The notes: a model not told the origin generated them from the letters alone. Positions 1 through 12,499 are shown, counted from the stretch's first letter. The stretch is DNA of 64,000 bases from Gnetum montanum (GCA_015680685.1 MNCI01007747.1:248001-312000), one strand, 5' to 3'. A program made the numbers and translations.

Positions 1-2410
1 GGATACATTAATGAGTCCAATATCACCTTATCAAACAACATTTTACATGCATGGTTCCAATCATTCTTGGAGTTAAATCCAATTCCTAAGAAAAGGCATG
101 GAATAAACGAATTCCTTTATGTCAATCTTTGACCTTAGGATTTAGAATAAAAACATCAAAAATTTCTTTTGAATTTTGGTGAAGCATCAAATATTCTCTA
201 ATTGAAAAATAAACCATCATTGTAAGAACATAGGACATTCTCCACCAAGCCCTTATCCTCCAATGATATGAAGTTCACAAAAAATTCAAGGCATGATTTC
301 TCAATCACTTAAGGAAGTTGAGAGCTTTAGTAATTTATTAACAAAGAAGAGATCATATAAATGGTATTACACACTACACTTTAAATTTGAATATCTAATA
401 CTACTTCTAAACAAGCTCTAAATCAGAGCTCTATGACATATTTTTCACAAAATCATTATGTGTAGCAAGCATAGAGTGCAATGTTATTTTCTTTTATTTG
501 TACTCCTTCTTGATTATGAAGGAATTCGAGCCATCATGAACGAAAGGATTGTATGACTGGTGGCATGGGGATGATTTGCTATAGGAGGCTATGATGCAGT
601 CCTTTTAGAAAAAGATGATGATTCTTCCTTAACAATAAACATCCTTTTAATTCCATGTAGTTTTGTATTCTTCTTGATGTGACACTTTATCTTTTTAATA
701 TATTATTTTCATGAAACCTAATTAAAATAGCTATCACTAAAATTAGAATAGCTTATAATTTAAGACATGTATGAAGTAGCTATCACTAAAATTAGAAGAG
801 CTTGTGAAAAAACATATGATTTTCTATTCAAATAGTAAAATTAATAAAGAAATTTGCAATAGAATCAAGGCAAGACAATCAAAATAGAGACAAGCTAATG
901 GTGTTCTATGTGATAAAATAATACCAATAAAATTACAAAGGGAAAATTTGGAGGACAACAATTAGGATTGCTATCTTATATGGTGTTGAATTTTAGGTAG
1001 TGCAAAAGAGGCATGAACAATAAATCAATATGGAAGGAATGTGAATGCTTTAATGAAGGTTAAATGTTACTAGAAGAGATAAACTACATAATACAAAGGA
1101 AAACTTGGAGTAGCTTCTATTTCAAATAAACTACAACAATGATAACTTAAATGGTTTATACATGTACAAAAAAGATTAGACAATGATCATATAAATAAAG
1201 GTTTCTACATCACTATTCTAGGAAAGCCATTGAAAGGAGGAGCAAAAAATACATGTGAAGAAATGATTGAAGATGATTTGAAGAAGCTACAAATAAACAA
1301 GTTTCTAGATCTTCATAAAAGTAAATGATAGAAAATAACTCATTTGCCAATCCCATTTTGTTGGAACAAGGGTAGGATGCTGATGATTGTTATGAAAGCT
1401 AGTACCGAGTTTTTTATGAAAACCTAATTTTGAACCATAAAAAATTCAAATGATACATAACAAAAATAATAAGAAAATGAAATTTTAAAAACATAAAATA
1501 ATATTGAAAATTATTTTAATAAAAAAAATTTCAACCAAATTCAGAATTCAAAAGAAAAATAATGTCTAATTAACACAATATAAACATTTTTAACTATGAA
1601 TAAAAAATAAGCTTGAAAACCATGTAAATTTCTTAATAGATGTTAAATTTGAAAATAGAATAATGTGAATGAAAATTATAAACACTAAAAAACGTTTGAA
1701 TTAGAAACCAAGCTTGGTAACAAGCTCTCTTATTTTCTTTTGTAGTAGAAAGAGTGAATTAAATATATGACTCACTCATATTTATACAAAGTATATACGT
1801 TTAATACACTTATCAAAGTTTTCCATCATAAATTTTTGTTTAGATAAACTCACTATGACATAACATATATATCATTTGTTAAATCTGAATCTTGCTTTTA
1901 TTTCAATTTAGGATTTGATGACTTGAAGGTCACAAGGTCCAAAGAAACATAGACCAATAATAGAGACAAGCTAATAGTGTACACTGAATAATAATGTATG
2001 TACATTTTAATAACATATTTGGTGAATATAATAGACTTAGAAAGAAAAGTATACAAGAATAGATTTTTTTTATACTAAGTACATCCAAAGTTATGAATGA
2101 TAAATATAAGTAGAAGTCATAGAATTATACATCACATTATGTATCATCTCTTGTCTTTCTCTTCCCTTGATGAGGATGTGTTAAACTGAGGTTTTTCCAT
2201 CATATTTATATGATGTTGGGAATCTTCATAACCTTAGATGAAACATTGAAACTCATTAATTAACTTAACTAACAAATTAATATCTTTACCATGAATACTA
2301 TTATCATAATGATGGTGTAACCAACATGCATAATGGTGATGTAGAACACCATCTATAGTGAATAATGTATATAGATATTTTGACAATGTTACACTTGTTA
2401 CTAGCATAAC
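1..2410. other. AT-rich spacer without recognised genes
   Basis: No ORF longer than the noise level and no domain motif was recognised on either strand. The only structure noted is a short direct repeat (agctatcactaaaattagaa) at about 729 and 776. Composition is strongly AT-rich, as in the other spacers. It may hold unrecognisable remains of the element whose LTR fragment follows. Confidence 0.6.
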
Positions 2411-2845
2411 AAATAATAATTCATAAAGTAGATCCTAGGCCCAACCATTAAATCACAAGCATTCATGTGCTTGGTTGAATTTTATGGAATTGGACTAGTG
2501 TAGGTATCTAAATATCTAGGCAATAGATCATTGATCATTGTCTTCCCAATCACACTTTTGTAGGATAAATCATATAATTAACCTTAATTGAGGAATATAA
2601 TTATGATGTTGGAGAGGCCATAACTAAAATATTACTATTTAAAAATTCAAGATTAAAATTCTAAATTATCTAGTATAAGTGCAAGAAATAAATCTAATCT
2701 ATCCCATGCATGGGGCATCTATTTCTCAACTCATCGTACATATCCCAAACATATGCTAATATTTTTAGGCTACCACTTAAGTAAGACTATGGACAATCCA
2801 CTTAATTCATATTGTAGATACTTAATGCTAAATTGTAACTTTCGC
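2411..2845 (-). repeat. Old LTR fragment of the Ty3 copy A/B family
   Basis: The stretch aligns by eye with the primer-site end of the copy A LTR (from 52612) and with the start of the copy B LTR (from 59390). Shared words in the same order include cccaaccat, ggtatcta, cattgtcttcc, aaaccttaattgag-like text and a tcgtacatatcccaaacat block matching gtacacatcctaaacat of copy A. The strand follows copy A. Because the family LTR is nearly palindromic, orientation is uncertain. No primer site or gag could be recognised beside it, so it may be a solo or truncated LTR. Confidence 0.5.
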
Positions 2846-3098
2846 AAGAACAAATTGTAAGAGTTTAGCTATGCTATTTACCATATATGGGATGTGTATA
2901 TGCATTTATATATGCATTTATTTCCTCTATGTCAATGCTGCTGCAATGAATAAGTTGATTGTGCATCAAAGATTATGCATCAACACTAGTGCATAAATGT
3001 AATCAATAGAATTAGGACTCATCATTAAACCTTCATAGGTGCAACATGTAGCTATCTGCTAGAAAAAAAAATGTTGAAGCCACATTCTTTCAACATGA

Positions 3099-4383
3099 AA
3101 AAAATGTGAGCAACCACAGAAAAATGGCAGCGGCTCCAGCAACGGCAGCAGTGACCCCAATAGTGGCAGCAGTGTCCCTAGCAGTGGCAGCGGTGACCCT
3201 AGCAACAGCAGCAACGATCCCAGCTGCGCCAGTAGCAACTCCGGCCGCTGCAGCAGCGACTACGGCCACGACCCACACGACAGCGACTACAGCAGCAGCA
3301 GTAGCGACTCCAGCAATCGCAGCAGCGACTCCAGCAGCAGAAGTAGCAGCGGTGACTATGGCCGCAACCCACACGACAACGACCACAACGGCTACGACGG
3401 CAGGTACCTCCAGGACCACAGCGGCTATGGTGGCAGGTACCTTCGGGACCCTGCCCCTCGCAACGGTGACCCCTGCGGTGGCCACTGAGCTTCCTGGGAT
3501 GGCTGACATCGTGGCCGCCACGGCTATGGCCGTCGAGCTTCCTAGGATGGCTAGCATTGCGGTCGCGGCAACCGGGGAAACCGTAACTCTTGGTGGGGCC
3601 ATCGAGGCCCATTCCCATTCCAACAACACCCTGCGCCTTCACATCCATAACCCCCGTACCGATGGTGTGCGAACCATGGTACGGAGCCTCATCGGCCGTT
3701 TCATCTCCCGGGGGAGCCACCTCCGGCTGGACCTGATTCAATGCTGGGTCAAGGAGCAATGGAAGTTGGAGGGCGTTACCATCTGGAGCCTCTCGGAGGA
3801 CCTACTCCTCTTCGTCCTGCCCTCCGTGCAGGCCAGCGACTCCGTTCTTCTCGGCAAGCCTTGGTTCTATGGGGCCCGGGGTCTCGCATTGACCCCTTGG
3901 CACCCTGGCGCCCACAAAGAACCCGATCTGTTTACCTGTGCCCAGTCTAGATTTGGGTGGCCGGTATCCCATGGGAGTTATAGAGCCTTAAGTTCCTGCG
4001 GGAGGTGGCGGGACATTTCTACGAGTTCATAGCTTTTGACAAGGTCACGCGGTCGCTGAACCGGTTGAGATTTGCCTATTTTTTTGTCTGGCGAAACCTA
4101 TCCATGATCGACCTCGTCCAGGAGGTCGTCTTCGAGATCCCAGGAGGGGAGGAATCCCTCCAAATTACCTATGAAAACATAGACGTTTGGGACTAGTCAC
4201 TGCACAGCATAGCCCCCTGCATGGACCAGCCGGGCAAGTGCAGATGTTATGGTAAGCCGGGCCATCGCGAGGCAGATTGTCATTTTTGCAAGCCCCGCTC
4301 GACTAACCCTGCCCGCCAGCTTTTCAAGGAGGGCAACTGGGTCACCATGGGCCATAAGGGACGACTGCATCCCCCACCCAGTC
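3099..4383 (+). pseudogene. LINE ORF1 (DUF4283-like, CCHC knuckle), broken
   Basis: This is the RNA-binding, gag-like ORF1 of a plant L1. The 5' part (3126-3485) is low-complexity; the frame rich in Ser, Gly, Asp and Asn is more protein-like than the Ala/Thr frame that happens to be longest. From about 3650 the text EQWKLEGVTIWSL, LLGKPWFYGARG and, in another frame, FDKVTRSLNRLRFA and LSMIDLVQEVVFEIPGG resembles DUF4283 proteins. A zinc knuckle follows at about 4236-4277, CRCYGKPGHREADC, in which the second Cys of C-x2-C-x4-H-x4-C is Tyr. At least two frame changes (near 3490-3640 and 3945) and a stop near 3987 inactivate it. No start codon is preserved in the S-rich frame, and the 3' end is lost in the assembly gap. 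Confidence 0.75.
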
Positions 4384-4645
4384 NNNNNNNNNNNNNNNNN
4401 NNNNNNNNNNNNNNNNNNNNNNNNNNNNNNNNNNNNNNNNNNNNNNNNNNNNNNNNNNNNNNNNNNNNNNNNNNNNNNNNNNNNNNNNNNNNNNNNNNNN
4501 NNNNNNNNNNNNNNNNNNNNNNNNNNNNNNNNNNNNNNNNNNNNNNNNNNNNNNNNNNNNNNNNNNNNNNNNNNNNNNNNNNNNNNNNNNNNNNNNNNNN
4601 NNNNNNNNNNNNNNNNNNNNNNNNNNNNNNNNNNNNNNNNNNNNN
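4384..4645. other. Assembly gap (262 N)
   Basis: A run of 262 undetermined bases inside the LINE between ORF1 and ORF2. ORFs reported across it are artefacts of N translation. Single undetermined bases also occur at 9476 and 61698. Confidence 0.99.
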
Positions 4646-4998
4646 ACTCCCCCACATTCCCTCTCACCCACTACCACCCACGAATCCCCCATCAAGACAC
4701 CCCATCGCTCCCAATCACCAGCCCCCACCCACCAACCACAAACACCCGAACCAGAACCACTGCTCCCCCCACTCGGGAAGTGGGTCAATGTTGTTCGGAG
4801 GAGTACCTGGACCAGACAGCGCAAAGCACCGCAGTCCCTAGCTGAAACTGGCTGCACCCCGATGGTCCGTGTGGGGGAGGGGCGCCCAAGCCGCCCGACC
4901 GAGTCCCGATCCAGAAGTTGACAAGCCCAGTGACACATTGACTTGGATCAACAACAGACCTTATGAGAGGTCTACCAGCGCCACACCTCTGGTTGTGC
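4646..4998 (+). other. LINE ORF1 3' part / inter-ORF region
   Basis: A Pro/Thr/His-rich, C-rich stretch between the assembly gap and ORF2. Low-complexity proline-rich tails are common at the ends of plant L1 ORF1 proteins, so it is probably the ORF1 C-terminus, but no motif fixes the frame. Confidence 0.45.
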
Positions 4999-7900
4999 AT
5001 GAAGATTTTTAGTTGGAATTGCCGGGGGTAGGGTACCCCCTGTAAACGAAATACCCTGCGCCGTATTGTCAGAGAGGAGAATTATGACGTGGTTTACCTC
5101 CAGGAAATCAAGTTGCAGGCTGCGGAATCCGGTCACCTCCAGTGGACGGACTGGACCACATACCTACACCCCAGCCAGAGCTGAGCTGGTGGTCTAGCCA
5201 TTCTGGCATGCCCTGCCACCACTCTAGTGGATGCCTCCCCATGGACCATCATGATCCACATCCCCGCCCATGATTTTTGGCTGACCAACTTCTATGGGAC
5301 GCAGGCTTGGGAGCTACGGCTCCAGGATTTGAATCGGGTGGCCTCGCTGGTGCCGGACCACGGTGCCTGGGTGGTTGTCGATGACTTCAACTAGCGTTTG
5401 TACCCTTGGGAGAAATCTGGGGGGCCGCCCCCCCCCCTCCGAGCACGCTTGATTTCATGGAGTTCCTTGAGAGAACGTCTCTTGTTGATTTGCCCATTGC
5501 GAACTGCTGCTTCACCTCGAGTAACCGGCGGAAAGGGACGCACCGGGTTCTCACCCGCATTGATCAGGTCTACGTTGGCACCGCCATCACCATGGCCGGG
5601 TAGGAGAGGGTTGCTTCTGACCACCGCTCGCTGGTGATGTCCATTGGCCCGCCTCTGCCCCGGGCCGCACACCCTTTTCGGTTCGAGCCCTCATGGCTTT
5701 CCAAGCCGTGGCTTCACCCACTAGTGGAGGACATCTAGGCAGACTACCAACCGGGTCGGATGGACCCTCGGACATTCCTTAAAGCAGCTCTTCTTCGGCT
5801 CAAGTGGGCCATCCGGGCCCTCCCGGTGGGGGAGAAGTTTTCATTTCGGGCTGGCCACAAGTTGGTTTGGGCACGGCTCAAACGCATCCAGGCGCAACAA
5901 GAGAATGGGGAGGACCTGCACATGGAGGAGATGCACCTCCTTCATCAACTCCAGAGTCTCGACCATGAGGAGGAGATCTATTGGCGGTAGCGATCTTGGA
6001 TTAGATGGCTCCACAAGGGGGACTGGCATATGAAATTCTTCTTCGCCATGGTGAAGACCTGTGGTGAAACCCACATCTGTAGCATCCATAACCAGGTTAG
6101 GGTGGTGGTTGATGACCCGTAAGGGATCGCTTGTGAGCTCTCGGGCTACTGGGGACGCATTTGGACTAAGCGCCATACCCAGCCCATCTCCGTCCCTATG
6201 ACGAAGGTGCTCACTACGGCGGACAATCAACGCCTTCTGGCCCCCTTCTCTGAGACTGAGTTGACCAACACCATCAACAACATGCCTGGAGGTAAAGCAT
6301 CTGGTCCAGACGGTTGGTCTCTAGAGTTCTTCCAAGCTTTCTTGGATATTGTGGACCCCAATCTTTTGGATGCCTTCAACGTCATGCTGGCCAGACGGCA
6401 AGTACGGCGCGAACTCAACTGCTCACGCATCATCTGCATCCCCAAATAGTTGAATGCACACCGCCTAGAGCACTTTCATCCCATTGGTGTGTGCAATGTT
6501 CTCATCCGCATCTTCTCCAAAATCCTGGTCAACTGAATGGGCCCCCTCTTGCCTAGGTTGGTTGGATGCAATCAGGCGGGCTTCGTCAATGGTAGGACCC
6601 TCCAGGATCAGGTCCTCCTTATGCAAGAGGTCCTTCACTCCCTCCGCACCATGGGCTTTCCTGGTCTTTGTCTCAAGCAAGACATCACGAAGGCCTACGA
6701 CACGCTTAGCTAGGACGCCCTGCATAACATCATGCATAGGAAAGGCTTTGACCCTGGATTTATCCAATTATATTTGCATATCCAGTCCTCCACCGGGTTC
6801 TCTTTTGATGTGGGGGGCGGCTGTGGGCCTTTTCCTCCCCTAGTCGAGGTCTGAGGCAAGGCGACCCCCTGTCCCCCTTGCTTTTCATCATTTCCATGGA
6901 CCTCATGCAATCCTACTGCAGCACCTCGAGGGTGGAGGGCCTGGACATTGCAGGGGTGGCTTGTCGGGTTGAATACTACGCTGACGATACCATGCTTCTT
7001 AGCTGGGTGGCGGTCCCGTAGGCCTAATGTATCAACCTGGCTCTGACCAGATTGGCCGTTGAGTTAGGTTTAGAAATCAACCGCACCAAGTCAGCGGCGT
7101 ATTTCATCAATGTGGACCCACATGTGCAGAACCACGTTACACAAATTCTGAATGTACAACTTGGGAAGAACACTGATACCTACCTGGGTATCCCGCTGTT
7201 CCAGTGGGGGCAGAACCATACTTGGACCCCCCTCCAAGCCAAGCTCAAGCATTGCATTAATCATTGGGCAAACCGTTTTCTGATGCGCAAGGGCCGCCTT
7301 CTCATAGCCACTAGGATCCTTGCTGCCACCACACGCTTTGTGGCTGCGGTCGTCGAGCCCCCCACGGCCATCATCCACCAGATCAACGCCAGGATCCGCT
7401 GTTTCCTGTGGCGCGGGGGCAAAGGGGGGAGCAAACTCCATCTTGTCAATTGGCATCGCGTGGCCTGTCCTCGTACGGTGGGGGGGCTAGGGATCACTAC
7501 TTTCGAGGATGAGTGTGTGATGAGGTAACAATGGCTGGTCAACCGGCTCACTCATACTCGGGGGGAGTGTAGTCAGTGGGCCCGTATCATTCACCGGAAG
7601 TACACGCTCTGGCTGTCTGGTTCACATGGCTCAAGGCATTGGCTGTCAATATGCCGGCACGTGCGGCGGATGTTGAGTATGAACTGTATCCCCCTCGAGC
7701 CATGTGACATCTTGACCCATAAATTCCCCCTAAGGATGGTTGGCTAGAGGTTTGGCGCGGGCAGCTCCCCGAGAAAGTTAAAATCTTTCTCTGGATGCTC
7801 AAATCTACCGCACTCCCTGTGCGTGTGTTTCTGTAGCAGCGCAACATCCTGCAAGACCCCACGTGTCCTCACTATGGTCGTGGCCCCAAGACCCTCAACC

Positions 7901-8121
7901 ACTTCATCTATGACTGCCCCTGCATGCTCGCCACTTGGTGCGCATGCAGAAGGCCCCCCCACCCCCCCTCCCCCCACGGTCATTTTCATGGCGACTCCTA
8001 GTCGACGCTGTTGCTATGGCATGCTTGGAAGGCATGGAATCGCACGATATTTGCTCAGGCGGCTACCCCCCAGCAACTCATCCAGTAGACCTGCAGAGCG
8101 TGGTGTGAGATTACAGATGCT
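4999..8121 (+). pseudogene. LINE ORF2: endonuclease-reverse transcriptase, broken
   Basis: ORF2 would nick target DNA and prime reverse transcription there. The ATG at 4999 opens with MKIFSWNCRG, the usual start of an L1 EEP endonuclease. LQEIKL near 5100, VVDDFN near 5385 (normally GDFN) and SDHRSLV near 5620 are its other catalytic blocks. RT blocks follow: GGKASGPDGW (~6290), NQAGFVNGRT (~6565), KQDITKAYD (~6675), RQGDPLSPLLF (~6855, after a frameshift) and YADD at 6977-6988. A zf-RVT-like region, FLWMLKSTALPV...CPHYGRG, lies at 7740-7960, and the typical WHAWKAWNRTIF tail at about 8019. About fifteen in-frame stops, mostly TAG, and several frameshifts at C or G runs disable it. The RT active site itself is intact. 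Confidence 0.9.
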
Positions 8122-8820
8122 ATGGGGAAGACGCTGACATACGAGCCTGACTACGCTACCTACCAGGCCGACAAGGAGCTGTGGAGGACGGTTTGTCAGT
8201 GCGGTTGGGCCGTCCTGCTGCAGACGCTGGTCGGGGACCCTGACCTTCTTGACAACTCCTTCTTTACTAACTGGCATGGTGATCAGACCTACTTCCAGGG
8301 TCGAGAAATTCGCCTAACGGAGGTCGCCCTGGCCAACTACCTGGGGGTCCCAGCCATTGGGGAAGTCATCCTGCCAACCTCCCGCGGCCTCAATAACTCT
8401 GCAACCTTTTTCGAGGGGTCTTCCTCGAGAACGCAGAGCCGTCAGGTTCCTCGGACCTCCCTCCCATGCCTCTGGGTCCATGCCGCCGCCTTGGTGGAAC
8501 ACTTTTTTGTCCAGTCAGGAAATGTCTCCAAACTCTAGGGGCTGCATTTTACTTTCCTGAGGTGCTTGAAGGATGGCACCCCAGTTAACATGCCATGTTT
8601 CTTCCTCAGGACACTCCACCTTCAGCGACGCGGTCACTACTCGGGGCTTATTTTAGCTTTGTGGCAGGGGGCGGGGGGCCAGGGGGAGCCGGGCCCATCC
8701 TCTACCCCTACTGGGGGTCATCTTGCTGATACCCCCTGCTTCCCCCACGTCCTCCACCCCACCCACTCAACGGCAGTGGGCCGCTTTCAACCTTACCTAG
8801 GGACGCCGCTCCCATCGTAA
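8122..8820 (+). pseudogene. In-frame extension of LINE ORF2, unrecognised domain
   Basis: The ORF2 frame continues from its C-terminal tail into some 230 further codons, broken by one TAG near 8536. Blocks such as YFQGREIRLTEVALANYLGV and HFTFLRCLKDGTPVN, with an Ala/Leu/Val-rich helix between, recall uncharacterised plant-transposon-associated proteins (the 'putative plant transposon protein' type) in layout: a small N-terminal domain with a conserved LGVP-like loop, then a helical part. This is a resemblance by eye, not an assignment. Base composition is that of the LINE, suggesting one transcriptional unit. It could instead be a neighbouring gene picked up by the LINE. Confidence 0.4.
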
Positions 8821-8875
8821 TCCTGCCCCCTCGCCTGACCTCCCCAGCACCCCCCCCCCGAATTAGGAGGCGCAG

Positions 8876-9225
8876 CTTCAACAGGCGGTCGCTGTGGCTC
8901 GGGAGGCCGAGCGACAGACTTCGGAGACTCAGTGGACCGAGACCCTGGCCCAATGTCGTGCCGACCACGAAGCCCAGCTTCAGGAACAGGCACAACAGTT
9001 GAACATGCAGCATGTGCTCACGATGGAGACCCTATGGGCCCAGCTCATGGATGAGCTCTGGGCCTAAATCAAGGAGGAGTTGCATCAGGAGGAGGCAGCC
9101 CGTTAGGCTCAAGAGGCGGTGGCTCGGGAGGAATAGGAATGCTTGCAGGAGGAAGAAGAGCAACGACAATAGAAACTCGACTAGGCACATCAGCAAAGCG
9201 TCCACCAGTGGCTCAGGGGGGGGCA
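8876..9225 (+). pseudogene. Decayed Glu/Gln-rich coiled-coil segment
   Basis: In one frame the sequence reads as a long Glu/Gln/Ala-rich helix (for example AREAERQTSETQWTETLAQ, then ADHEAQLQEQAQQ) with heptad-like Leu spacing. Five in-frame stops (one TAA, four TAG) each stand where a Gln codon would continue the helix, so each looks like a single C-to-T change. A run of Cs at 8851-8859 just upstream probably caused the frame change relative to the preceding extension. Together the two look like a domain plus C-terminal coiled coil of one lost protein. Confidence 0.5.
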
Positions 9226-9605
9226 CTGCCGGTATAGCATTTTAGGCATTAGCTGTGAGAGCTCTTGGGGGTAGCTTCGACGACACATCTGGCACACATT
9301 CGCTAGATTCCACCCTGATGTAGGGGATTCCCCGGAAGATCGGAGCAGGCGCGAGGCTCTTATGCAGGGCTTCCAGCAAGCCGCTAACTTCGTGGACACC
9401 GAGGAGCATCGTTCCACCCTGGACCTGCTCATGAGTTGGAGCGGCCTCGGTGCACCTGTCACTAGCTGCCAACCCNTGTCCTCCGAGTTTGATCTTTTGT
9501 GGGTGGCCAGGGCCCACCCCCCTTTTTTGCGCCCTTCACTTGTACTTGTATACTCATGTACCATACTTTCAGTAATACAATCCCAAACATTCTCTCAAAA
9601 TAAAA

Positions 9606-10119
9606 ACATGAAACAAATGTAGAAAAACAAAAGTATAAGTAGCAATATTTGTATGTGATAGTTAAACAAGAAAATACCCAATGGTTCGTCAATGAAAACA
9701 TATATAAATCAAACATTTGGGTAGAACTGAATGAAAAGCTTATTATTTCCTACATTTAGAAAATGAATGAACTAAAAAGCATAAAGTAGTAACTCTCTGA
9801 ATTAGGTTACATTCAAGAAGAATAAGTAGATTGAAGAAAGTATATAAAGTCTCAAAGGAAACTATGCCTATGCTAATTGAACTAAAAACTCTTCCTTAAT
9901 GATTAAAATATGTGTACCTAGAAAGCAATAAATATATCATCATCAATGTTCAACTAGAATAAAAGAGAAAAATAAAAAGGTTTCTTAAAGCGGTAAATAA
10001 ATTATTGATAACATTTGCATGATCCTACAATGAGATCTTGGGAATTTATCTTTGTATATGCCAACATCACAAATACATAAATTTTGTAGTAAAATTAAGG
10101 AGGTTTCCTCAATACAACC
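9606..10119. other. AT-rich spacer
   Basis: No coding motif, tandem repeat or promoter-like array was seen between the LINE tail and the Ty3 pol remnant. Its right part may belong to the lost gag or protease of that element. Confidence 0.5.
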
Positions 10120-12300
10120 TATTTTCCAATTTAAAAGATGTAGTCAAACAAGATATTGAAAAGTTACTTAACATGGGATTCATTTATCTAATTTTTGATA
10201 GGTATTAGGTCAATTCACTTATCATGGTTTCTAAAAAGAAGGCTAAATGGTGCATCTATGTTGATTTCATATTGTTAAATGTTATCACATTCAAAGATGA
10301 TCATTTTCAATTACCTTTTATGGACGAAGTCATAAATACAATTTTAAGACACAAATACTCTATCTTTCTATATGGATATAATTGTTACAATCACATCCAT
10401 ATTTCTTTAGAAGACTAATCCATAAATAATTTCATGAGTCTCTATGAAACATTCACATGCCAAAAGATATCATTTGGATTATGTAATGTTCAAATTACAT
10501 TCTAGTACTTAGTCTTTAGTATCTTCCAAAAGTAAATTAGCAATGTTGTGAAAATTTTCATGGATGAATTCTCCACCTATGCCTATAATTTTGAGTAGGC
10601 ACTAGCTAGTATTGAAAAACTATAGAAGTAATGTACTAAAACAAATACAAAGTTAAATTGATGGAAGATCCATATGATGATCTAGAAAGGTATTGTACTA
10701 GGACACAAAGTTTCAAAGAAAGAAATCAACGTAAACAAAAAGAAGATTAGAGTGTTCTAGGAAATCACTTAAAGGCCTTAAACCATGAAAGATGTAAGGT
10801 CATTACTTGAACACTATGGTACTATAAGAGATTCATTGAAAACTTCTTAAAAATTTCTTGGTCATTGATGAAACTAGCAAAGAAATATGCACTTTTCCAG
10901 TAGACTGATAAGTGCAAACAAGCACTTAATTTACTATAGAAGAATCTTATAAACACTCTTATTTTATAAGCTATAGATTAGTCAAAAACATTTCATATCA
11001 TGATGAATGTATTAAATTATTCTCTAAGAATAGTTCATACATAACTTGATGATTAGAAAAGGTTCATAATTAAATTACAGAACCACCAAAAAAGAACTTA
11101 TGATAGTGATGTATGTGCTTGGAAATTATAGTTACTAATCATAGAACCATATCCTCATAAACAAAGTCATAATAAGTATCATAGGATCATCACCCAAATG
11201 CCAAATGCTCATCGCATAAAGGCAAGATCCTAGAAGGATAGTAGATGAGTGAAAGACTAACCTCTTTTGAGTAGATGCACCCAAGCTTAAATGCCAATCT
11301 TACAACTGGAGAAATTAGAACCTTATCATCACTCAAAGTGGTGACTTCTATAAAAAAATCCATAATAAGTTCATAAATTATTAGGTAGATCGTAATTTTA
11401 TAGAAGATCAACATTATCATGATCAATAATAGGCAATTAAAGAATGTTATTACAAATCATCTATCTTGATATTAGTGGGACCATGAGGATAATGAAAAGC
11501 CCATATCTAATTAGTTTCTAAAAAAGATTATGTTTTCTAGAAAAGATACATTTCATCTTCAACAACCACTCTATGAGTTACTAGTAGTTTTACCTATCTA
11601 ACAAAACATAAGATCTCTACAAAATGGAACTGAAGTCAAATTTAGTAATTCCCATATTAGAAAAAAAATGTTGCATGGAGATTAATCATAATTTCTGAAA
11701 AATTTATAATAATATCTTAGTATATTGAAAGAAAATAAATTTTAGATCCCACAAGTACTCATGATGAACCTTGTGATGAGCATTATTCAAGTAGATGAAT
11801 AGATATGGTTGGGTATTTCTAGCCCAATTTGTTCTAGAACATACCCAAATTTGCATGAGTATGTAAATGTTATTAGAGAGATGGAGGTTTATCAGATAGG
11901 ATTGAGTGAATAAAATAAAAAATTTGATTACTAAATTATTTGATATTTTATGCATAGGATTCATGAGACTTATTTTACCTATGTTAGTTATAGCTATTGA
12001 TTATTATACCAAGTAAGCAAAGGTGGTTAGAATGATAGATTAAACAACAATCACAACTATTAAAATCTTTGAGAAACACATTGTAATTAGTTTGGCAAGT
12101 CCTAATCACTCATATTAAATAAAAATATTTATTTTATAAGAACTATCTTAAAAAAATTTAATGCAACACTTGGGGATGCATCATAAATTGATCAAACCTT
12201 ATCACCTCGAATGTAATAGTCAAGAAAAGGTCACAAACAAACAAATCAAGATGATTCTCATGAGGACCATCAATCAATTTCTTGAAACATTTTCTAGTTC
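10120..12300 (+). pseudogene. Ty3/gypsy pol remnant (copy C): RT, RNase H, integrase
   Basis: Decayed polyprotein of an LTR retrotransposon. RT blocks at 10140-10620 include VKQDIEKLLNMGFIY, KKKAKWCIYVDF, LPFMDEVINTI and a degenerate LYGYNCYNHI in place of the usual F-L-D-G-Y-S-G-Y-N-Q-I. The connection/RNase H region near 10690-10990 shows GHKVSKKEINVNKKKI and a YYKRFIENFLKISW block. The integrase HHCC region is recognisable at about 11740-11890, and the catalytic core at 11970-12290 shows VIAIDYYTK and KVTNKQIKMILMRT. Stops and frame changes occur throughout. The order RT-RH-IN defines Ty3/gypsy. Copies A and B are related but not close. No LTRs were identified for this copy. Confidence 0.8.
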
Positions 12301-12499
12301 TTAATTATTTATTATTTGTAAAGTATTTTTATGTTGTTAAGCCTATTGTACCCACTTTTCTACTATTTCAACAAATGGGACAAACATGACTTTCACATTA
12401 TTGCAACCAATTGGTTCATTAATTTTTTTTTTTAAATCATCATCATAAGTCATGTCTTGGGATTTTACAAGCTTCTAAAAGTTGTCCTTGACCATTCCC

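Larger units (their letters stand above)
3099..9605 (+). mobile_element. Plant L1-type LINE, decayed, with 3' extension
   Basis: A sharply bounded GC-rich block in AT-rich surroundings holds, in order, an ORF1 with nucleic-acid-binding motifs, an ORF2 with endonuclease, reverse transcriptase and C-terminal zinc region, and further coding-like sequence up to about 9.2 kb. The block ends in an AT-rich tail with AATAAA-like signals near 9597 and no long poly(A). No target-site duplication was identified. All reading frames are interrupted, so the element cannot move by itself. Plant L1 elements are usually 6-7 kb, and this length agrees. Two sequencing gaps (4384-4645, 9476) lie inside. Confidence 0.85.

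Noticed and set aside
3090-3759. Long Ala/Val- and Cys/Arg-rich ORFs on both strands
   Set aside because: Low-complexity shadows of the GC-rich LINE ORF1 5' part; only the Ser/Gly/Asp frame resembles plant L1 ORF1.
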